From: Chloroflexota bacterium
Lineage (GTDB): Bacteria; Chloroflexota; Anaerolineae; Promineifilales; Promineifilaceae
Length of the DNA stretch: 11,390 nucleotides
Assembly: GCA_008501785.1 (NCBI GenBank)
Contig: QQUD01000497.1
Location: 1 to 11,390 of the forward strand
Reading direction: 5' to 3'
This document shows, piece after piece, positions 7,043 through 11,390 of the stretch; the first letter of the stretch is position 1; every line of letters begins with the position of its first letter. A program made the translations under genes and the position numbers. The notes beneath the pieces are model-generated. The model did not search any database. It was given only the letters and a program-made list of their open reading frames with translations, and was not told the DNA's origin.

Positions 7043-7043
7043 A

Positions 7044-7643
7044 ATGAAAACATTTACGATTGCAGCTATTCTTAACCAGGAAGTGGATTCTACACTTGGC
7101 CATGTCATCTACCTGATTCGTGATGATCAGCTTGTTTTTTATATTGGTCAATCTAAAAGAGATGTGATTACCCGCTTTCAAGAACATATGCAAAAGCCAA
7201 GTAAGTTAGGCAGGATTGTCACGCTTAACCAGCCATCTTCCTTAAACTGGTCTGTCGATTTTTACACGATGGCCGATTGTCGGCCTTTTGTGCAGCAGAA
7301 GAGTTTACTTCCGATGCAGGCATGGGAACATTTTGATATGGATATGGCCGAATCGGCAATGATAAACAGGTTCAACCCAATCGTAAATCATGATTTTAAC
7401 GTGAATCCAACACCGCTTCCGGCAAATTATCGTGGGCATGAGGTGTTGACACATTTGCAAACACCGATACTTTCTGATGCAAACACGACGCATCGTGTAT
7501 GGTTAAACAAGATGAGTCTGGCAGGATGGGTTTATGAAAATGCTGCGCAAAAGGTTTGGCGACACAAGAGTGGTATAGTTTTAGCAGAAGACAAGGTGCT
7601 TCCTTATCGAAACTCTGGAACAGTGCCACCCATCAAAAATTAA
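7044..7643 (+). CDS. GIY-YIG nuclease-fold protein
   Basis: The 199-residue protein has an N-terminal GIY-YIG domain. The two short motifs are VIY (21-23) and YIG (33-35), followed by the conserved Arg44 and His48 (ITRFQEH), Glu103 in AESAMI, and Asn115 in FNPIVN. These are the residues used for metal-dependent cleavage of nucleic acid, so the domain may be active. Residues 120-199 are not recognised; they contain two tryptophans and a basic stretch (KVWRHKSG). The ATG at 7044 is needed because the first motif begins at residue 21 and no later start exists before it. No good ribosome site precedes it; the only G-rich run lies in the hairpin stem. Single-domain GIY-YIG proteins occur in repair, restriction and homing settings, and nothing adjacent settles which. 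The rfbC gene follows after 27 bp, probably co-transcribed. Confidence 0.72.
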   Translation: MKTFTIAAILNQEVDSTLGHVIYLIRDDQLVFYIGQSKRDVITRFQEHMQKPSKLGRIVTLNQPSSLNWSVDFYTMADCRPFVQQKSLLPMQAWEHFDMDMAESAMINRFNPIVNHDFNVNPTPLPANYRGHEVLTHLQTPILSDANTTHRVWLNKMSLAGWVYENAAQKVWRHKSGIVLAEDKVLPYRNSGTVPPIKN

Positions 7644-7670
7644 TTGTTAGCAATCATTGGAGGAAATAAA

Positions 7671-8234
7671 ATGCCATTTGAATTTACACCGTTAAGCATT
7701 CCTGAAGTTATTTTAATCGAGGCCAAAGCGTTTGGTGACAAACGCGGCTATTTTAAGGAAACTTATAAACAATCTGACTTTATGGAAAATGGTATGCCGC
7801 TTCCTTTTGTGCAGGATAATTTTTCTTTTTCTTCTTATGGTGTGCTGCGGGGGTTGCATTATCAGAAGCCGCCATTTGCGCAGGGGAAGTTGGTAACGGC
7901 CGTTCGCGGCACCCTATTCGACGTCGCCGTAGACATCCGGCATGGGTCACCAACCTACGGACAATGGGTTGGCGAAGTGCTATCTGAAGAAAATCACCGG
8001 ATGCTCTACGTTCCTCCAGGGTTTGCACACGGATTTTGCGTAATGAGTGAAACTGCTGCAATAGCCTACAAAGTCACAGCACCCTATTCTGCCGAATGTG
8101 AAACCGGCATTATTTGGAACGACCCCACCATTAACGTGGAGTGGCCCGTCGATGACCCCACATTATCAGAGCGGGATGTTGATCTGCCATTTTTGGCAAA
8201 TGCAGACAATCCTTTTAAATACATAACCCCATGA
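7671..8234 (+). CDS. rfbC: dTDP-4-dehydrorhamnose 3,5-epimerase
   Basis: RfbC (RmlC) inverts C3 and C5 of dTDP-4-keto-6-deoxyglucose on the way to dTDP-L-rhamnose, a building block of cell-surface glycans. The 187 residues match the family length. The cupin-fold motifs are present: KRGYFKETY (24-32), LRGLHYQ (59-65) with catalytic His63, GTLFDVAVDIR (80-90), YVPPGFAHGF (113-122), Tyr133 and Tyr139, and the IIWNDP segment (147-152). The ATG at 7671 is fixed by TTGGAGGA (7657-7664) 6 nt upstream; the frame is open to 7644. The other rml genes are absent from the window, so rhamnose precursor synthesis must be completed elsewhere. Confidence 0.95.
   Translation: MPFEFTPLSIPEVILIEAKAFGDKRGYFKETYKQSDFMENGMPLPFVQDNFSFSSYGVLRGLHYQKPPFAQGKLVTAVRGTLFDVAVDIRHGSPTYGQWVGEVLSEENHRMLYVPPGFAHGFCVMSETAAIAYKVTAPYSAECETGIIWNDPTINVEWPVDDPTLSERDVDLPFLANADNPFKYITP
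7895..7904. repeat. palindrome AACGGCCGTT, copy 6
   Basis: Perfect copy in rfbC, read as V-T-A-V. Flanks: left G19 C10 A9 T12, right G13 C19 A10 T8. Confidence 0.9.
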
Positions 8235-8297
8235 TTCCACTACGAATTCGCTAAATCTGGCATTTTTACAAGTCAATCCAACATGATTTGGGTAGAA

Positions 8298-8312
8298 TTG
8301 CATCATATGCAA
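8298..8312. promoter_or_regulatory. candidate operator, inverted repeat TTGCAT-CAT-ATGCAA
   Basis: A perfect 6-bp inverted repeat with a 3-nt spacer lies 19 nt before the sulfotransferase start, in the 97-bp spacer after rfbC. Its size and place suit a dimeric regulator site. A TAGAAT at 8293-8298 could be a -10 element next to it, but no -35 fits. No regulator is identified. Confidence 0.35.
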
Positions 8313-8331
8313 ATCAGGATCGGTAACAAAG

Positions 8332-9336
8332 TTGGCTATTAATCAAATTTCAAATCAGGTTTTTATTGGCGGATGTAGTCGCAGCGGAACCACATTGCTA
8401 GGTTCGATGCTTGGCGCTAACAGTGCTTGCGTTTGTTCTCCCGAATCACATTTTAAAGTTGCCATTTTACGCAAAATGGTCAGTGACGTTAATCATATCA
8501 ATTTAAAAGATATGATGGCATTTACGGCCAAACATTGGCGTTTTCATATTTGGGAGCTGCCACTTGATATTGAAAATATTGAGAATGAAGCCAGTGATGA
8601 TGGGTATGGAGATATGCTGAATTGGCTTGTCTCCCAATATGCCCAGCATGAGGGGAAAACTGATTCGCATATTTGGGTTGACCACACACCCGAAAATATC
8701 AGTTATGCCACAACTTTGATGGACCTGTATCCAGATGCAAAGTTCATACATTTGGTGCGAGACGGCAGAGCTGTAGCAGCTTCGATTATTCCGTTGGACT
8801 GGGGACCGAATTCAATTGTGAAAGCCGCACGGTGGTGGATGCGGATGGTTTCCTTTGGGTTAGCGGCCGAATCGTGTTTACCATCAGATCGTATTATGCG
8901 TGTTCGATATGAAGCCTTGGTTGCCGAACCTGAAACAACATTGCAATCCATTTGTCGCTTTCTCGAAATTCCATATGAACCAGATATGAAAGAGGCTAAA
9001 GGTTTTCGCCCGCCACGTTACACGATTCGCCAGCATCGCTTTGTAGGCAGTAAACCAAATAAAAAAGTTCCTGATCGTTGGAAAACAGAATTAACGCCCC
9101 GAGAAATTGAGATTTTTGAACATCAAACCCGCAACTTTTTAAGTTATTTGGAATATCCAATGGAATATGGGGTAAAGGCTGTCGGCCCGAGTTGGGGAGA
9201 AATGCAGGCTGGCAAGCGTCGTGAACTAATACAGGGAGAGTTCGTTAACAAAGTCAAGTGGTTAATCCGTAGCTATCCAATGTGGTTACAGAAAGACTTC
9301 TTTAAATTTGCAAAATTAACGGACACAAACAACTAA
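8332..9336 (+). CDS. PAPS-dependent sulfotransferase family protein
   Basis: The 334-residue protein has the two sulfotransferase signatures. The 5'-phosphosulfate-binding loop is GGCSRSGTTLL (13-23), right at the N terminus. The 3'-phosphate-binding segment is FIHLVRDGRAVAASI (138-152), with Arg143 and Ser151. VRYEALVAEPETTL (191-204) and FLEIPY (210-215) complete the usual C-terminal half. Such enzymes move sulfate from PAPS to a hydroxyl of a sugar, lipid or tyrosine. The start is a TTG at 8332 because the P-loop is so close to the N terminus and no upstream ATG is in frame; AGGA at 8316-8319 is a rather distant ribosome site. Between rfbC and an FkbM methyltransferase, sulfation of a surface polysaccharide is the most natural reading, but the acceptor is unknown. 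Confidence 0.88.
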   Translation: MAINQISNQVFIGGCSRSGTTLLGSMLGANSACVCSPESHFKVAILRKMVSDVNHINLKDMMAFTAKHWRFHIWELPLDIENIENEASDDGYGDMLNWLVSQYAQHEGKTDSHIWVDHTPENISYATTLMDLYPDAKFIHLVRDGRAVAASIIPLDWGPNSIVKAARWWMRMVSFGLAAESCLPSDRIMRVRYEALVAEPETTLQSICRFLEIPYEPDMKEAKGFRPPRYTIRQHRFVGSKPNKKVPDRWKTELTPREIEIFEHQTRNFLSYLEYPMEYGVKAVGPSWGEMQAGKRRELIQGEFVNKVKWLIRSYPMWLQKDFFKFAKLTDTNN

Positions 9337-9342
9337 TCTTTT

Positions 9343-10263
9343 ATGAGTATTTCTGATTTTAGCTTAAAACTATACCGCAAAACCGTGAAGCGATTTTATC
9401 CAGCACATGTCGCGACGCACTGGGTTATGACCCATCTGATCATTCCTGTGTTGGAAACGATCAAACAGTTTAAAACAATTGCTGAGGATCCGTTTTGGTT
9501 TCGGCTGGAGCTGTTAACCAACCGTCATGAAACAGAAACGATGGCGACGTTGGACCGGCTGATTCAACCGGGCATGACTGTGTTGGATATTGGAGCACAT
9601 GTTGGATATTACACGCGTCGATATGCGTCTAAAGTGGGGGAAAACGGCCGTATTCTCTCATTCGAACCCCACCCCCGCACCTTTGCCGTGTTAAAACACA
9701 ACGTCGGCCGTTTTGATAATGTAACCTTGCAACAGCTTGCACTGGCCGAACATCCCGGCACGGCCGAATTACACGACTACCTAATCATGTCGGCCAGCGG
9801 CTCATTGCAGTTTGATGAAGGGATGAAGGATTTGCTAAAATCGCAGGTGTCGGACTCGGACATCGCCCCTCGCATTTCAGAAGATTTCCCCGACAAAACG
9901 TTCACCGTCGAGACCAAACCGGTTGATGATTGTCTGGAAACGATGGGCATCACCCAGGTTGATGTGGTGAAAATGGACATTGAAGGGGCCGAGATTGGCG
10001 CACTGCGCGGCATGAAGCGCACCATTGCCCGTTCGCGCAGCATGGCGCTGGTGATGGAATACAATCCTCAGGCACTAGAAGGGTTTGGACACAACCCGGT
10101 TGAAGCATTGGCCGAAGTGATCGGCATGGGTTTCAAGCAAGTTCACATCATCGAAACAGATGGCTCGTTAACTGACGTAACAGAAAACATGGGCGTGCTG
10201 GAAGACCTCACCGACAAGCTGAAAGTGAATATGGGTGTGGTTAATTTGCTGTTGCAGCGGTAA
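9343..10263 (+). CDS. FkbM family methyltransferase
   Basis: The 306-residue protein carries a class I SAM-dependent methyltransferase domain. The SAM loop is LDIGAHVGYY (81-90), followed by the acidic strand FEPHP (107-111), a conserved LAL-type strand (132-134) and KMDIEGAE (210-217), which are the hallmarks of the FkbM family. Members usually O-methylate sugars or polyketides. It starts 6 nt after the sulfotransferase stop with no clear ribosome site, which suggests translational coupling. It is likely to add methyl groups to the same glycan that the sulfotransferase modifies (inference from position). Residues 1-60 precede the core and are not recognised. It is the last rightward gene. 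Confidence 0.9.
   Translation: MSISDFSLKLYRKTVKRFYPAHVATHWVMTHLIIPVLETIKQFKTIAEDPFWFRLELLTNRHETETMATLDRLIQPGMTVLDIGAHVGYYTRRYASKVGENGRILSFEPHPRTFAVLKHNVGRFDNVTLQQLALAEHPGTAELHDYLIMSASGSLQFDEGMKDLLKSQVSDSDIAPRISEDFPDKTFTVETKPVDDCLETMGITQVDVVKMDIEGAEIGALRGMKRTIARSRSMALVMEYNPQALEGFGHNPVEALAEVIGMGFKQVHIIETDGSLTDVTENMGVLEDLTDKLKVNMGVVNLLLQR
9643..9651. repeat. near-palindrome AACGGCCGT(A)
   Basis: Nine of the ten bases match, in the FkbM methyltransferase gene, read as N-G-R. Flanks show the same switch: left G16 C8, right G5 C20. Confidence 0.75.
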
Positions 10264-10449
10264 ATATTACTGCACTGGTTTCACGCACTGCCATAAGGGC
10301 AAGATGGCGTGACCAAGCTTTGGCCAGGAGCAATACAACATATCTCCCCACCCCTACAAGCCGCAAATTTTGTTAGAAATAAGATAAATTCAAAAAAGCC
10401 AGTTGTTGTGGCGGCCTCATCCTACCAACCGGGAAAAGGAGTCATAGAC

Positions 10450-10489
10450 AGCCGCACTGCTTTGCTTATTTGGTGCAGACAGTGCGGCT
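10450..10489. repeat. perfect 10-bp inverted repeat, possible convergent terminator
   Basis: AGCCGCACTG (10450-10459) and CAGTGCGGCT (10480-10489) are perfect reverse complements around a 20-nt loop. No T-run follows on either strand, so a classical terminator is not proven. Its position between convergent transcripts favours a termination or 3'-end stabilising role. Confidence 0.5.
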
Positions 10490-10563
10490 TGCGGCGTAAA
10501 TTCGAGTAGCTAATTCAAGGTAAATCAGGGTCATAAAAATGGTCACCGAGCGAATTTCCATGT

Positions 10564-10592
10564 GGGGAATATACTCTGTTTCCCCTGTTTTG
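10564..10592 (+). terminator. weak terminator candidate
   Basis: GGGGAA (10564-10569) pairs with TTCCCC (10580-10585) around a 10-nt loop, followed by TGTTTTG. The stem is short. It would end transcription coming from the methyltransferase gene. Confidence 0.3.
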
Positions 10593-10623
10593 CCGATGGG
10601 GCTGAGGAAGTATTTAGGGTGTA

Positions 10624-10932
10624 TTATCGTATTACAATAGGCAAATAGATTGCATAATCTTCGGCCACAGCCAACATGCCATATCCACAATGAAATCCGC
10701 TGCACAATGTCAATCCATTGCTAACTGAACCTGCCACCGGTTGGCCCATGCTGCTTTGCAAACGAATACCCAACTGTTCCAAAGCGCCGCCGCCGCTACC
10801 CAAAAATGTCCATGGCATTGTGCCGCCATCTGCCAATGCCAACCCAGCGGCTAAACACAACAACAAGCCAATGATAATAATTGCAAACGATTTGAACCGT
10901 GCCTTTTTAACGTTTCTTTTTAACTTGTTCAT
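10624..10932 (-). CDS. small secreted protein with GQPxAG-type segment and C-terminal YLPIVIR tail
   Basis: The 102-residue protein has a classical Sec signal peptide: a strongly basic start (seven Lys/Arg in the first 14 residues), a hydrophobic core (about 16-31) and an AxA cleavage site A32-L33-A34 before Asp35. The LLLC around Cys26 is not a proper lipobox. The mature part holds WTFLGSGGGALEQLGIRLQSS, then MGQPVAGSVSNGLTLCSGFHCGYG. This follows the pattern of the secreted 'GGGG...L.G..GQPdAG.ls.g.y.l..GF' segments known from Chloroflexota and other bacteria, here with a Cys pair (CSGFHC). It ends in IYLPIVIR, like the YLPLVLR-type ends of many Chloroflexota exported proteins. Its ATG overlaps the stop of the upstream adhesin-like gene (ATGA), so the two are coupled. 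Function unknown. Confidence 0.75.
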   Translation of the reverse strand: MNKLKRNVKKARFKSFAIIIIGLLLCLAAGLALADGGTMPWTFLGSGGGALEQLGIRLQSSMGQPVAGSVSNGLTLCSGFHCGYGMLAVAEDYAIYLPIVIR

Positions 10933-11390
10933 CGTCCTGTCACCATGAACACAAAATCATTGTTGACCGGATTGAAATTGCCATTGTTGATATACACAGT
11001 GAAGGTTTGCGAACCTGTTTGATTGATAGAAACGATACGCATCCCGCTCGCGCCAATAGGTTGGCTATCAATTTCGGCAATAGCCATAGGGATTAAGGCG
11101 GCGCCAACAACCCCATCGGTCACAGCGTCCAGCGTAATATCATATCGGCCAGTTACTGACTGGTTAACTTCAACAATGCCAAAATGATGGCTCAAAACAG
11201 CATCTGCCCCTACCCGTCCCCAAGCGATGAGCGCATTGTCTCGGTATCGTTCCCCTACCTGCACTACTTTATCCGGTCCGGCATTTACTGCCAATGTTAC
11301 GCCGCCGGAAGCGTGAATAGCAAATTGATTTTCAGCCGAAGATGTGTAAGCAGTAGTTTGATTACCTGCCCAAACAAAAGCGCCATCGTG
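10929..11390 (-). CDS. adhesin-like surface protein, C-terminal 153 residues (5' part outside window)
   Basis: The frame is open from the right edge of the window to the TGA at 10929-10931, giving 153 visible residues. The first part (HDGAFVWAG..., then ENQFAIHASGGVTL) matches the end of YadA-type/trimeric 'head' repeat proteins, which commonly read HDGAFVWAD...ANQFLIRASGGV. The rest (about residues 34-153) is beta-rich and Val/Asn/Gly-rich, with GERYRDNALIAWGRV, then SINQTGSQTFTVYINNG, ending in DFVFMVTGR. This is a C-terminal domain often seen after such heads in environmental bacteria, but I cannot name it. A TTG at 11292-11294 could be mistaken for a start, yet the homologous head motif continues upstream of it, so the true start lies beyond the window. 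No membrane anchor is visible in this part; the coupled downstream secreted protein may be its partner. Confidence 0.75.
   Translation of the reverse strand, partial: HDGAFVWAGNQTTAYTSSAENQFAIHASGGVTLAVNAGPDKVVQVGERYRDNALIAWGRVGADAVLSHHFGIVEVNQSVTGRYDITLDAVTDGVVGAALIPMAIAEIDSQPIGASGMRIVSINQTGSQTFTVYINNGNFNPVNNDFVFMVTGR

Larger units (their letters stand above)
10264..10623. other. convergent intergenic region
   Basis: This 360-bp stretch separates the rightward glycan genes from the leftward surface-protein genes. No supportable gene was found: two short open frames (10309-10509 rightward, 10466-10705 leftward) lack ribosome sites and recognisable content. It contains two hairpins, a perfect 10-bp inverted repeat (10450-10489) and a weaker one (10564-10585), which may end transcription from one or both sides. 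Confidence 0.55.

Noticed and set aside
9705..9712. Palindrome core CGGCCGTT as another skew-switch site
   Set aside because: Its left flank is already C-rich because it lies in the right flank of the 9643 site, so it does not show the switch independently; sites 51 and 3958 also show G-rich left flanks but no clear C-rich right flank.
10309..10509. Rightward 66-codon open frame after the methyltransferase
   Set aside because: It runs through the perfect inverted repeat and has no ribosome site or family features.
10466..10705. Leftward 79-codon open frame overlapping the secreted-protein gene
   Set aside because: It overlaps the better-supported secreted protein in another frame and covers the inverted repeat.
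10699..10710. Lipoprotein signal (Cys26) or other lipobox in the small secreted protein
   Set aside because: The residues before Cys26 are LLL, lacking the small residue required before the cysteine; the AxA site at 32-34 is better. The stretch 10699-10710 carries the mature-part cysteines, which are not near the signal peptide either.
11292..11294. TTG as start of the adhesin-like protein
   Set aside because: The open frame and the head-domain motif continue to the right edge of the window, so the gene is truncated by the window and does not begin here.

Overview
The window comes from a bacterium with mid-range base composition. Chloroflexota (Anaerolineae-like) is the best guess. The support is indirect: a short secreted protein with a GQPxAG-type segment and a C-terminal YLPIVIR tail of the kind common in that phylum, a trimeric-adhesin-like 'head' protein, and the general gene style. 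No rRNA, tRNA, transposase, phage gene or CRISPR array was seen.

Layout. Positions 1-5076 (+) are an arginine-biosynthesis cluster: the 3' end of a YpeA-like GNAT acetyltransferase; a short N-acetylglutamate synthase (GNAT type) that runs without a stop codon into argininosuccinate synthase (argG); argJ; a 67-residue two-helix membrane protein; and argH. Together these supply the acetyl-cycle entry steps (NAGS, ArgJ) and the last two steps (ArgG, ArgH). argB, argC, argD and argF are not in the window. Positions 5066-6946 hold two divergent signalling genes: a stand-alone receiver protein (-, tail-to-tail with argH, overlapping by 11 bp) and a receiver fused to a CpaE/MinD-type ATPase (+). Positions 7044-10263 (+) hold a GIY-YIG nuclease-fold protein, dTDP-4-dehydrorhamnose 3,5-epimerase (rfbC), a PAPS-type sulfotransferase and an FkbM-family methyltransferase. 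The last three look like a surface-glycan synthesis and decoration set. Positions 10624-11390 (-) hold a small signal-peptide protein, joined by an ATGA overlap to the C-terminal part of a large adhesin-like surface protein that runs off the window.

The most unusual signal is not a gene. The 10-bp palindrome AACGGCCGTT occurs six times perfectly (about 0.01 expected for random sequence), and its core recurs at five more sites. It is always inside coding sequence, in two different reading frames. At all six perfect copies the + strand switches from G/T-rich on the left to C/A-rich on the right. Summed over 50 nt on each side, the left flanks hold G118 C45 A64 T73 and the right flanks G58 C119 A77 T46. 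This is a recurring palindrome that sits on a local strand-asymmetry switch, as if it were a break, nick or recombination point with directional mutation on either side. The second notable item is the in-frame NAGS-ArgG open frame, whose linker is the G-poor right flank of one of these palindromes.
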